Positions 15,628-23,926 of a DNA stretch of 64,000 nt are shown here, in pieces (within the stretch, counting starts at the first letter, position 1; every line of letters starts with the position of its first letter). Made by a program: the position numbers and the translations under genes. The stretch is from positions 1 to 64,000 of the forward strand of contig NZ_BMVL01000008.1 in the NCBI RefSeq assembly GCF_014650695.1. The letters are read 5' to 3'. The stretch comes from Streptomyces avidinii. Lineage in GTDB: Bacteria > Actinomycetota > Actinomycetes > Streptomycetales > Streptomycetaceae. The notes under the pieces were generated by a model, which saw nothing but the letters and a program-made list of their open reading frames with translations, was not told where the DNA came from and did not search any database.

Positions 15628-17361
15628 GTGGATGCGCAAAGCCGTGGGCGGGCAGAAGAAATCGACCCCGCAGACCAGTGGGTACTCAATCCCCGCACCG
15701 GCAACTACGAATTGCGACTGGCCGACTCCGCCGCGCAAGCGCGGCCCAAGGTCACCGCGCCTCGCAGATCTCCCTCTGCCCCCTCCACCCCCACCGCCCC
15801 CTCACCCGGTGTACCGAAGCCGCGGCGCGGCGACGCCCCGCCCGGCGGCCGGCGCGGCGGCCGGTCCCGCAAGGGCGGCGGCGCCGGCGGTGGCGGACGC
15901 CGTAAGAAGGCGCTGGTCATCACCGGCGGGACCCTGGCGTTCCTGCTGGTCGGCGGCTCACTGGCGGCGTACCTCTACTACGACCACCTGAACGGCAACC
16001 TGAGCGTCACCGACATCGCGGGCGCGGGCACCGGCGGGTTCAAGAAGGACCAGGCCATCAACATCCTGGTCATCGGCACCGACAAGCGCAGTGGTGCGGG
16101 CAACGAGGGCTACGGGGACAAGGAGAGCGTCGGCCACGCCGACACCACGATCCTGTTCCACATCGCCAAGGACCGCAGCAACGCCACCGCGCTGTCCATC
16201 CCGCGCGACCTGATCACCAACATCCCGGACTGCCCGACGAAGCAGCCGGACGGGACGACGAAGGCGATCCAGGGCTCGAAGGGGACCCGCTTCAACAACA
16301 GCCTGGGCCAGGAGGGTCGCGACGCGGGCTGCACCATGCGCACGGTGAAGGACCTCACCGGCATAGAGGTCGACAACTTCATGATGGTCGACTTCAACGC
16401 GGTGAAGAACCTGAGCACCGCGGTCGGCGGGGTGCCCGTCTGCCTGGAGAAGGCCGTCGACGACAAGGACTCCAAGCTCAAGCTGTCGCAGGGCGAGCAC
16501 CGCCTGCAGGGCGAGGAGGCCCTGGCCTTCGTACGGACCCGGCACGCCTTCGGCAACGAGAGCGACCTGGACCGGATCAAGACCCAGCAGCAGTTCCTCG
16601 GTTCGATGATGCGCGAGATGAAGTCCAAGGAGACGCTGACCAGTCCGAAGAAGTTCTTCTCGCTGGCGGAGGCGGCCACCAAGTCGCTGACCGTGGATCA
16701 AGGTCTGGGCTCCATCAACAAACTCACCGACCTGGCGGGCGAGTTGAAGGACATCGACCTCAAGAACATCACCTTCACCACGCTGCCGGTACTCGACAAC
16801 CCGGCCGAGAAGGTCAAGGCCACCGTCGTGGTCAACCAGGCCCTCGCCGATCCGCTGCTGCAGATGATCCGGGGGGACGTCTCGCTCACCGAGGTCGAGA
16901 AGAAGGAGCAGGCCGCCAAGGAGGCGGCCGACGCCGACTCGAAGGCCAAGCAGGACGCGCTGCTCCAGGGCAACCGCGCCCCCGCGACGGACGTACGGGT
17001 CAACATCTACAACGGCGGCGGCCCCAAGGGCTCCGCCTCCACCACGGTGAACTGGCTGCAGAACAGCAAGGGCGTGCCCAGGTCCAGCAACGTCGGCAAT
17101 GCACCGACGAAGGTCGGTGCCACGCAGCTGGAGTTCGCGCCCAACCAGGCCGACCAGGCCCGGGCACTGGCGGACATCATGGGGCTGCCCGCCACCGCGC
17201 TGAAGATGGGGACGACAGACGCGGCGGCGAAGACCGCGATGAAGCTGACGCTGGGTCCGGACTTCCAGCAGGCGGGCGCCCCGCTGGCACCCGCGGCGCC
17301 GCAGCAGCTGCCCGAGGACGTTCAGCAGGCCCAGGCCGACAAGGCCGTCTGCGCCAAGTAG
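15628..17361 (+). CDS. LCP family protein 2 with LytR_C domain
   Basis: The 577-residue product has a long cytosolic start with WVLNPRTGNYELRL, a basic glycine-rich stretch and an anchor at about 94-113 (ALVITGGTLAFLLVGGSLAAYLYY). The LCP domain (about 130-400) includes NILVIGTDKRSG, HADTTILFHI, SIPRDLITNIP, VDNFMMVDFNAVKNLSTAVGGVPVCL and LQGEEALAFVRTRHAF. A LytR_C domain follows at 450-545 (TDVRVNIYNGGGPKGSASTTVNWLQ). GTG 15628 has GGAGGA 11 bases upstream. It is very similar to LCP 1 in the core, suggesting tandem duplication. The polymer it transfers is unknown. Confidence 0.92.
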   Translation: MDAQSRGRAEEIDPADQWVLNPRTGNYELRLADSAAQARPKVTAPRRSPSAPSTPTAPSPGVPKPRRGDAPPGGRRGGRSRKGGGAGGGGRRKKALVITGGTLAFLLVGGSLAAYLYYDHLNGNLSVTDIAGAGTGGFKKDQAINILVIGTDKRSGAGNEGYGDKESVGHADTTILFHIAKDRSNATALSIPRDLITNIPDCPTKQPDGTTKAIQGSKGTRFNNSLGQEGRDAGCTMRTVKDLTGIEVDNFMMVDFNAVKNLSTAVGGVPVCLEKAVDDKDSKLKLSQGEHRLQGEEALAFVRTRHAFGNESDLDRIKTQQQFLGSMMREMKSKETLTSPKKFFSLAEAATKSLTVDQGLGSINKLTDLAGELKDIDLKNITFTTLPVLDNPAEKVKATVVVNQALADPLLQMIRGDVSLTEVEKKEQAAKEAADADSKAKQDALLQGNRAPATDVRVNIYNGGGPKGSASTTVNWLQNSKGVPRSSNVGNAPTKVGATQLEFAPNQADQARALADIMGLPATALKMGTTDAAAKTAMKLTLGPDFQQAGAPLAPAAPQQLPEDVQQAQADKAVCAK

Positions 17362-17395
17362 CGGGACCCGGCCGGGAGTACCGGCCGCTATCGAC

Positions 17396-17409
17396 CAAGA
17401 TGGATCTTG
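17396..17409 (+). promoter_or_regulatory. Palindrome at the LCP 3 ribosome-binding site
   Basis: CAAGAT and ATCTTG flank a GG pair, forming a 14-base near-perfect palindrome that runs into the GAGGGGGA ribosome-binding site of LCP 3. It could be an operator or a small hairpin affecting translation. Confidence 0.3.
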
Positions 17410-17419
17410 AGGGGGATGT

Positions 17420-19114
17420 GTGAGGCACAGCAGCGTGCGAGGGGAGGGGGCGACCGCCCGGACCACCGAGGAGATATCCGACGGCGGGGCGGACGCCTCC
17501 GCCACAGTGCCCCCACCGCGGGGCGGCTCCAGAGCGGCCCGCCGGGCGGCCGGCCGCCGTCCCGGCAGACGGGGCCGCCGGCGGGTGCTGCGCTGGGTGG
17601 CCTCCGTGCTGTCCCTGCTGATACTCGGAACGGCGGCGGCCGGATACCTGTACTACCGCCATCTGAACGGCAGCATCCAGACGGACGAGCTGAACCTCGG
17701 TGAGACCAAACTGGGCGGTTCCAAGCCCAACGCCTTCGGCCAGACCCCGCTGAACATCCTGCTGATCGGCTCCGACGCCCGCGACGACGAGGCCAACCAG
17801 TCCCTCGGCGGCGGCAGGGACACCTTCGGCGGCCCGCCGCTGGCAGACGTGCAGATGCTGCTGCACCTGTCCGCGGACCGCAGCAACATGTCGGTGGTCT
17901 CGATGCCGCGCGACACGATGCTGATGATGCCCAAGTGCACCGAGCCGGGCGGCAAGGTGCACCCCGCCAGCAAGGGCCTCGTACAGACCAACGAGTCCCT
18001 GCAGCGCGGCGGTCCGGGCTGCACGGTCGCCGCCTGGCAGGAGCTGACCAAGATTCCCATCGATCACTTCATGATGATCGACTTCAAGGGTGTGGTCTCG
18101 ATGGCGGACGCCATCGGAGGCGTCCCGGTCTGCGTCGAGGAGAACGTCCACTCCCGCAACCGCGAGGGCAAGGGCTCCGGCCTGAAGCTGCCGAAGGGCA
18201 CGTCCGTCATCCAGGGCGAGACCGCCCTGCAGTGGCTGCGCACCCGCTACGGCTTCGAGGACGGCACCGACATCGGCCGCACGCACGCCCAGCACCAGTA
18301 CATGACCTCGATGGCCCGCGAGTTCCGCAAGAACGCCAAGCTCACCAACCCGGTGAAGCTCAACAGCCTGGCGCAGGCGGCGATTCAGGCCATGGTCGTG
18401 GACAACGGCCTGAACAAGATCGACAAGCTGTACGACCTGAGCATGGAGCTCAAGAAGGTGCCGCCGGGCCGGATCACCATGACCACCATGCCGTGGGTCT
18501 ACAGCGACAAGCCCGGCCTGGACGGCCGGGTCGAGCCCATGGCGGGCGAGGCCGAGGCCGTGTTCCGGATGGTCCGCGAGGACATCGCGCTCGACGGCAA
18601 GGGCTCCGGTACGCCGGCGGACGGCGCCTCGCCGTCACCGGGTGCCTCCGCGTCCGCGGCCGCCCCGAGCACGGCACCGAGTACGGCCCCCGCCGCCGCT
18701 CCCGCGAAGATCGCGGTCTCCGTGCGCAACGCCACCGGCGGCAAGAACGGCACCGAGGCCAGGGTCAAGAACCGGGCGAACGACGTCGCCGCTCTGCTGG
18801 TCGGCAAGGGCTTCACCAAGGCCACCGCCGAGAACCAGACCGGGGCCGAGGACACCACGGTGATCCGCTTCGCCACGGACGCGCAGGCGGCCGACGCGGG
18901 CGCTCTGGCCACCGCCCTGGGTCTGCCCGCCGCCTCGGTGCAGAAGTCCGAGGACGTCCCCGGGATCACCCTGTTCGTCGGCAAGGACTGGCGGACCGGC
19001 AACGCGCCGACCCCGCCGCCGCCCGCCCCGACCGTGGCCCCGACCTCGGCCCACGCGCTCAACGGTGACAACGAGGGCGCCTGCATGCCGATCCAGCCGG
19101 GCTTCACCTGGTAG
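17420..19114 (+). CDS. LCP family protein 3 with LytR_C domain
   Basis: The 564-residue product has an anchor at about 56-76 (VLRWVASVLSLLILGTAAAGYLYY) and an LCP domain (about 110-385) with NILLIGSDARDDEANQSLGGGRDTF, LADVQMLLHL, SMPRDTMLMMP, DHFMMIDFKGVVSMADAIGGVPVCV and IQGETALQWLRTRYGF. An alanine/proline linker and a LytR_C domain follow (about 425-515, KIAVSVRNATGGKNGTEARVKNRA). The end is proline-rich. GTG 17420 follows GAGGGGGA. It lies 58 bases after LCP 2 and may share its message. Confidence 0.92.
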   Translation: MRHSSVRGEGATARTTEEISDGGADASATVPPPRGGSRAARRAAGRRPGRRGRRRVLRWVASVLSLLILGTAAAGYLYYRHLNGSIQTDELNLGETKLGGSKPNAFGQTPLNILLIGSDARDDEANQSLGGGRDTFGGPPLADVQMLLHLSADRSNMSVVSMPRDTMLMMPKCTEPGGKVHPASKGLVQTNESLQRGGPGCTVAAWQELTKIPIDHFMMIDFKGVVSMADAIGGVPVCVEENVHSRNREGKGSGLKLPKGTSVIQGETALQWLRTRYGFEDGTDIGRTHAQHQYMTSMAREFRKNAKLTNPVKLNSLAQAAIQAMVVDNGLNKIDKLYDLSMELKKVPPGRITMTTMPWVYSDKPGLDGRVEPMAGEAEAVFRMVREDIALDGKGSGTPADGASPSPGASASAAAPSTAPSTAPAAAPAKIAVSVRNATGGKNGTEARVKNRANDVAALLVGKGFTKATAENQTGAEDTTVIRFATDAQAADAGALATALGLPAASVQKSEDVPGITLFVGKDWRTGNAPTPPPPAPTVAPTSAHALNGDNEGACMPIQPGFTW

Positions 19115-19124
19115 TGCGCACACG

Positions 19125-19179
19125 GAAGGGGCCCGGCCCGGCGGCTGCGACGTACGCAGCCTCCGGGCCGGGCCCCTTC
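19125..19179. terminator. Long GC hairpin between convergent genes
   Basis: GAAGGGGCCCGGCCCGG (19125-19141) pairs with CCGGGCCGGGCCCCTTC (19163-19179), and GGCTGCG (19143-19149) pairs further inside with CGCAGCC (19155-19161). It separates LCP 3 and the minus-strand glycosyltransferase and can serve both. Confidence 0.9.
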
Positions 19180-19186
19180 GTATGTC

Positions 19187-20212
19187 TCAGACCTGCGAGG
19201 AGTCCCGGTGCACGGCCGGGCGGCGGCTCGCGATCACCTTGTTCGCCAGCGCCTTCGGGCTGGTCAGGAAGCCGAAGCCCCAGCTCAGGTGCATGGTCGC
19301 CAGGGCCACCGGGATCTGCGCACGGGCCTTGATCCCGAGCCCCTTGCCGGCCGGGACGGAACCCGCGGCGATCGCCGCGAAGTAGCCGGCCGGGACGGCG
19401 AAGCCGAGGGGGGTGACCGCCACGCCCACGACCACGCCCGCGGCGATCGCGCAGACGAGGGTCGGCGGGGCCAGGTAGCGCAGGTTGATGGAGCCCGAGT
19501 GGTAGCGGGCCACCACGTGCCGCCAGCGTCCGTAGTCCTTGTACTGCTTGGCCAGGGCCCGTACGGAGCGCCGCGGGCGGTACTGGACCATCAGCTCCGG
19601 CGAGAACCAGATCAGTCCGCCGGCCTCGCGGATGCGGAAGTTCAGCTCCCAGTCCTGGGCGCGGATGAACTCCTCGTTGTAGCCGCCCTGCTGTTCCAGC
19701 GCCTCACGGCGGAAGACACCGAGGTAGACGGTCTCGGCCGGGCCGGCCTGGCCGCCGGTGTGGAAGGGTGCGTTGCCGACGCCGATCTTCGAAGTCATCG
19801 CCGCGGCGACGGCCTCTTCCCAGGCGTTCTGGCCCTCGGCGTGCATGATGCCGCCGACGTTCTGGGCGCCCGTCTCCTCCAGGAGGCGGACGGCGGTGGC
19901 GATGTAGTTCGGCGAAAGCATGCCGTGGCCGTCGACGCGTACCACGATCGGGTGACGCGAGGCCTTGATCGCGGCGTTGAGCGCCGCCGGGGTCCGGCCG
20001 GTGGGATTCGGGACGGTGTGGACTCGGGGATCCTCGGCGACGAGTTCGGCGGCGATCTCGTCGGTGCGGTCCGTGGACGGCCCGAGTGCGATCACCACCT
20101 CCATCTCGCCCGCATACTCCTGTTCGAGGATGTGGCGGACGGAATCGCGGAGGTAGTGCTCCTCATCGAGCACCGGCATGATCACCGAGACTGCGGGCTG
20201 CTGGGCGGGCAT
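19187..20212 (-). CDS. Glycosyltransferase family 2 (ExoA-like), membrane-bound
   Basis: The 341-residue product has a GT-2 fold at about 8-240: VSVIMPVLDEEHYLRDSVRHIL, ALGPSTDRTDEIA, the metal motif RVDGHG and the acceptor motif RAQDWELNFRIREAGG. Two or three C-terminal hydrophobic segments follow (LVCAIAAGVVVGVAVTPLG and neighbours). It resembles succinoglycan-type ExoA transferases that build lipid-linked repeat units. ATG 20212 is chosen because AAGGA lies just upstream; a TTG four codons earlier is less likely. Its place inside the LCP cluster suggests that it makes a glycopolymer the ligases attach. Confidence 0.88.
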   Translation of the reverse strand: MPAQQPAVSVIMPVLDEEHYLRDSVRHILEQEYAGEMEVVIALGPSTDRTDEIAAELVAEDPRVHTVPNPTGRTPAALNAAIKASRHPIVVRVDGHGMLSPNYIATAVRLLEETGAQNVGGIMHAEGQNAWEEAVAAAMTSKIGVGNAPFHTGGQAGPAETVYLGVFRREALEQQGGYNEEFIRAQDWELNFRIREAGGLIWFSPELMVQYRPRRSVRALAKQYKDYGRWRHVVARYHSGSINLRYLAPPTLVCAIAAGVVVGVAVTPLGFAVPAGYFAAIAAGSVPAGKGLGIKARAQIPVALATMHLSWGFGFLTSPKALANKVIASRRPAVHRDSSQV

Positions 20213-20387
20213 GTGGTCCTTCAAGGTCGGGTATCGGTGTCACGTTACCGCGTACGGGGGAACCGGGTGCGCGGCGAGCGACCGGTAAGGACAGCGGCTG
20301 ATCGTATGGGCCTACTGTCTGTCGCATCAGATGGATCCCGCCCATGTCCCGACCGGTCTCCCTGCTGCCCCCGCGGAGGTGTCCACC

Positions 20388-21884
20388 GTGCCCCAGCCGC
20401 ACCGTCCCGCCCGTCCCGCCGGGCCGCCCCCGCCGCAGCGCGCCCGGCGCGGCGCAGGCGCCGGTACCGCCCGGCACCGGGACGGACGACCCCGGTGGGG
20501 GGTACGGATCGCGGCCGGGCTCTCGGTGGCGGTACTGGGCTCCGGGGCCGTCGGACATGCCGTGATGACCGGCCTGGACACCGGCATCGAGCGGGTGGAC
20601 CCGTTCAAGGACATGAAGAACCGCCCGCAGGCCGGACACGGCCTCAACTTCCTGCTGGTGGGCACCGACGGGCGGGAGAAGGTCTCTCCGGAGGAGAAGC
20701 GCGAGTACCGCCTGGGCGGGGCGCCCTGCCACTGCACGGACACGATCATGCTGGTGCACCTGTCGGCGGACAAGGAGCGGGCCAGTGTGGTCAGCCTGCC
20801 CCGCGACAGCTACGCCGAGGTGCCCGCGCACCGGGACCTCGTCACCGGCAAGGCGCACAAGGCCCACCCCGTACGGCTGAACGCGGCGTACGCGGAGGGC
20901 GGGCCCAATCTGACCGTGCGGACCGTGGAGAACATGACCCGGGTGAAGATCGACCACTACCTGGAGGTCGACTTCACCAGCTTCATGAAGACGGTCGACG
21001 CGATGGGCGGTGTGGAGATCTGCACCGCCAAGACCATGCGCGACCGCAACACGGGCCTCGACCTGCTGCCGGGCAACCACCGCCTCAGCGGCGGACAGGC
21101 CCTGCAGTACGTGCGCTCGCGCCATGTCGACGGGGCCTCCGACCTCGGCCGGATGCAGCGCCAGCAGCGCTTCATCGCCGCCCTGATCAAGCAGGCGACC
21201 GGGGGCGGGGTGCTGCTGAACCCGGTGAAGTTCAAGGAGGTCAGCTCCACGCTCCTCGGCTCGGTCCGGGCCGACAGGGGCTTCGGCTCGGAGCAGATGC
21301 TGGCCCTCGGGCAGGCGATGCGCGACTTCACGCCGTCCTCCTCGGAGTTCGCCTCGGTGCCCATCGGGAGCCCCTCATTCCCCGTCAAGGGCATCGGATC
21401 CACCGTGAAGTGGGACGAGCCGAAGGCGGCCAAGCTGTTCGAGGCGCTGCGCGAGGACCGGCCGCTGGCCCCGGCCCGGCCCGGGAGGACCGGCGGCGGC
21501 CCGCCGGCGGCCGTGCCGGTGGACGTGCCCCCGCGCCAGGTCCGCGTCCAGGTGGAGAACGGCACCCGGATCGACGGTCTGGGCGGCCGGGTCGACACCG
21601 CGCTGCGCGCCACCGGCTTCGACACCACCCGGGCCCCGGGCAACGGCGCCAGCCGCGAGGTCAAGCGCACGGTGGTCACATACGACCCGCGCTGGGACCG
21701 CTCCGCCCGCTCGGTGGCGACCGCGCTGCCGGGCAGCGAGCTGCGTGCGGTGGCGGGCCAGGGCCGGACGGTGGTGGTGATCGCGGGCGCGGACTACCGC
21801 AAGGTGGTGCCGGTACGCGCGGAGGATCCGTACCAGGGCACCTTCGGGGTGGTCACCGGCGACCAGGTGGTCTGCGGGAAGTGA
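20388..21884 (+). CDS. LCP family protein 4 with LytR_C domain
   Basis: The 498-residue product (from GTG 20388) has a proline/arginine-rich cytosolic start, one membrane anchor (GVRIAAGLSVAVLGSGAVGHAVM) and an LCP domain with LNFLLVGTDGREK, CTDTIMLVHL, SLPRDSYAEVP, LNAAYAEGGPNLTVRTVENMT, DHYLEVDFTSFMKTVDAMGGVEIC and LSGGQALQYVRSRH. A C-terminal LytR_C domain follows (PRQVRVQVENGTRIDGLGGRV). GTG 20388 is preferred because GGAGG lies eight bases before it; ATG 20331 would add 19 residues but has no ribosome-binding site. The LNAAYAEGG variant groups it with LCP 5 rather than LCP 1-3. Confidence 0.9.
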   Translation: MPQPHRPARPAGPPPPQRARRGAGAGTARHRDGRPRWGVRIAAGLSVAVLGSGAVGHAVMTGLDTGIERVDPFKDMKNRPQAGHGLNFLLVGTDGREKVSPEEKREYRLGGAPCHCTDTIMLVHLSADKERASVVSLPRDSYAEVPAHRDLVTGKAHKAHPVRLNAAYAEGGPNLTVRTVENMTRVKIDHYLEVDFTSFMKTVDAMGGVEICTAKTMRDRNTGLDLLPGNHRLSGGQALQYVRSRHVDGASDLGRMQRQQRFIAALIKQATGGGVLLNPVKFKEVSSTLLGSVRADRGFGSEQMLALGQAMRDFTPSSSEFASVPIGSPSFPVKGIGSTVKWDEPKAAKLFEALREDRPLAPARPGRTGGGPPAAVPVDVPPRQVRVQVENGTRIDGLGGRVDTALRATGFDTTRAPGNGASREVKRTVVTYDPRWDRSARSVATALPGSELRAVAGQGRTVVVIAGADYRKVVPVRAEDPYQGTFGVVTGDQVVCGK

Positions 21885-21911
21885 GCGGGGCGCGGCCGGC
21901 CGGGTGCGGCG

Positions 21912-22448
21912 TCAGTCGTCGAAGCCCTGGGCCGACCGCTCCTCGCGCAGCGCCATGATCGCCTGGCGGCGGGCGAGCCGGTGGGTGCGGCGGATCTGGG
22001 CCTCCTGGTAGCGGCGCTCGTCCTGTTCCGTCTCCGGGAGGACCGGCGGGACCTCCCGGGGCTTGCCGTCGGCGTCCACCGCGGCGAAGACGAGGTAGGC
22101 GCTGCCGACCTGGGTGGCGGGGGTGGACTCGTTCCACCGCTCCGCGAGGACCCGTACGCCGATCTCCATGGAGGAGCGGCCGGTCCAGTTGCACTGGGCC
22201 TTCACATGGACGAGGTCGCCCACGCGCACGGGCGCGAGGAAGGCCATTTCGTCCATGGAGGCGGTGACCGCCGGGCCGCCGGAGTGACGGCCGGCCACAG
22301 CGCCCGCCGCGTCGTCCACCAGCTTCATGATCACGCCGCCGTGCACCGTCCCGAGGAGGTTGGTGTCGTTGGCGGTCATGATGTGGCTGAGGGTCGTCCG
22401 GGAGGCTGCGGTCGGCTTCCCGGGCAGCTCGCCCGGTATCTGTGTCAT
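21912..22448 (-). CDS. Acyl-CoA thioesterase (hotdog fold)
   Basis: The 178-residue product carries the YciA/ACOT hotdog core at about 16-130: LSHIMTANDTNLLGTVHGGVIMKLVDDAAGAVAGRHSGGPAVTAS, with the conserved N-x-x-G-x-x-H-G-G helix start, and VRVGDLVHVKAQCNWTGRSSMEIGVRV. Such enzymes hydrolyse acyl-CoA to free acid and CoA. The last 45 residues are charged. It lies between two LCP genes on the opposite strand. Chain-length preference cannot be told from sequence. Confidence 0.9.
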   Translation of the reverse strand: MTQIPGELPGKPTAASRTTLSHIMTANDTNLLGTVHGGVIMKLVDDAAGAVAGRHSGGPAVTASMDEMAFLAPVRVGDLVHVKAQCNWTGRSSMEIGVRVLAERWNESTPATQVGSAYLVFAAVDADGKPREVPPVLPETEQDERRYQEAQIRRTHRLARRQAIMALREERSAQGFDD

Positions 22449-22554
22449 ACGGACACCTTAGTTGGGTCATGGAGGCATCAGCTTCGCAACAGCACCGGAA
22501 CGGAATGCGGACCGGGCTGTCGGAGGACCCGCCCGGGCAGGCATTCTTGGGCGC

Positions 22555-23874
22555 ATGAATGACTGGCCAGAAGGTCGTGACGACGCGTACGGGCGCGGCA
22601 GCGCGCAGCCGCAGCCCGAGGGCGTGCAGCGGATGCGGCACATCCAGCGGCAGCCGCAACCGCAGCAACCGCCGCGGCCCGGGCAGCCCCCGCGCCCGCA
22701 GCGACCGGCGGGCCCGCCGCCGGCGCACGGCGTACCCCCGCAGCAGGCGGGGAGCCACGACGCGCACGGCGGTTACGACAGCGGCTTCAACACCGGCCAG
22801 GTCTACGGGGCACCCGCGGGCGGCGCTCCGGGCGGGCCGGGAGGCCCCGGTGGGCCGTCCGGGCCCGGCCGCCCCGGGAGGGCGCCCGGCCCCGCCCCGG
22901 ACTGGCGCAAGCGGATCAAGGTCGGCGGGATCGTGCTGGTCTCCGCGCTCCTTGTGACGTCCGTCTCCACCTACTTCTGGGCCGACTCCAAGGTGCGCCG
23001 CGAGGTGGACCTCTCCAAGGTCATCGAGCGCCCGAAGGAGGGCGACTGCACGACGTACCTGATCGTGGGCTCCGACAGCCGCGAGGGCATGTCCGCCGAG
23101 GAGAAGAAGAAGCTGCACACCGGCTCGGCCGAGGGCAAGCGGACCGACTCGATGATGATCCTGGCGAAGTGCTCCAGCGGGAACACCATGATCTCGCTGC
23201 CCCGCGACTCGGACGTGGAGATCCCCTCGTTCGTCGGCTCGCAGTCCGGCAAGAAGTTCCCCGGCCAGGGGCGCCGGGTCAAGCTCAACGCGGCGTACGC
23301 GGAGGACGGGCCCGAGCTGCTGGTGCGCACGGTGGAGCACAACACAGGCCTGCGCATCGACCACTACGCGGAGATCGGCTTCGCCGGCTTCGCGAACATC
23401 GTGGACGCGCTGGGCGGTGTGGAGCTCGACATCGAGGAGGGCTTCAAGGACGAGAAGTCGGGCGCCGACTTCAAGGCCGGCAAGCAGACCCTCAACGGCG
23501 AGCAGTCACTGGCCTTCGTACGGACCCGGTACGCCTTCGCCGAGTCCGACCTCCAGCGGACCAAGAACCAGCAGAAGTTCCTGTCGGCGCTGGCCAGCCA
23601 GGCAGCGACCCCCTCGACGATCCTCAACCCGTTCTCGCTCTACCCGATGCTGGGCGCGGGCCTGGACACGCTCATCGTGGACAAGGACATGGGCCTGTAC
23701 GACATGGGCCAGATGTTCTTCGCGATGAAGGGCGTCAACGGCGGTGACGGCGTGTCGATGAACATGCCGATCTCCGGTCAGCGCGGCGGCAACCTCGTCT
23801 GGGACAAGGCGAAGGTGCAGCAGCTGGTGAAGCAGATCCAGAACGACGAGAAGGTCACCGTCCGCGGCAACTGA
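22555..23874 (+). CDS. LCP family protein 5
   Basis: The 439-residue product has a Q/P/R-rich cytosolic start of about 115 residues, an anchor (IKVGGIVLVSALLVTSVSTYFWA) and an LCP domain to the C-terminus: TYLIVGSDSREGMSAEEKKKL, TDSMMILAKC, SLPRDSDVEIP, KLNAAYAEDGPELLVRTVEHNTG, DHYAEIGFAGFANIVDALGGVELDI and LNGEQSLAFVRTRYAF. There is no LytR_C domain. ATG 22555 is used; upstream in-frame sequence is an unlikely extension. Motif details pair it with LCP 4. A strong hairpin follows the stop. Confidence 0.9.
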   Translation: MNDWPEGRDDAYGRGSAQPQPEGVQRMRHIQRQPQPQQPPRPGQPPRPQRPAGPPPAHGVPPQQAGSHDAHGGYDSGFNTGQVYGAPAGGAPGGPGGPGGPSGPGRPGRAPGPAPDWRKRIKVGGIVLVSALLVTSVSTYFWADSKVRREVDLSKVIERPKEGDCTTYLIVGSDSREGMSAEEKKKLHTGSAEGKRTDSMMILAKCSSGNTMISLPRDSDVEIPSFVGSQSGKKFPGQGRRVKLNAAYAEDGPELLVRTVEHNTGLRIDHYAEIGFAGFANIVDALGGVELDIEEGFKDEKSGADFKAGKQTLNGEQSLAFVRTRYAFAESDLQRTKNQQKFLSALASQAATPSTILNPFSLYPMLGAGLDTLIVDKDMGLYDMGQMFFAMKGVNGGDGVSMNMPISGQRGGNLVWDKAKVQQLVKQIQNDEKVTVRGN

Positions 23875-23878
23875 CGGC

Positions 23879-23917
23879 GGGGAGGGAGCGCGGCCGGGCC
23901 GGCCGTGCTCCCTCCCC
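23879..23917. terminator. Hairpin after LCP 5
   Basis: GGGGAGGGAGC (23879-23889) pairs with GCTCCCTCCCC (23907-23917), and CGGCC/GGCCG pair inside. It lies between LCP 5 and the convergent pyrophosphorylase gene and can end both messages. Confidence 0.85.
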
Positions 23918-23926
23918 GGACCGGGA

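Noticed and set aside
20331..20387. Longer N-terminus for LCP 4
   Set aside because: ATG 20331 has no ribosome-binding site, while GTG 20388 has GGAGG at the right distance. The longer form is noted as an alternative only.
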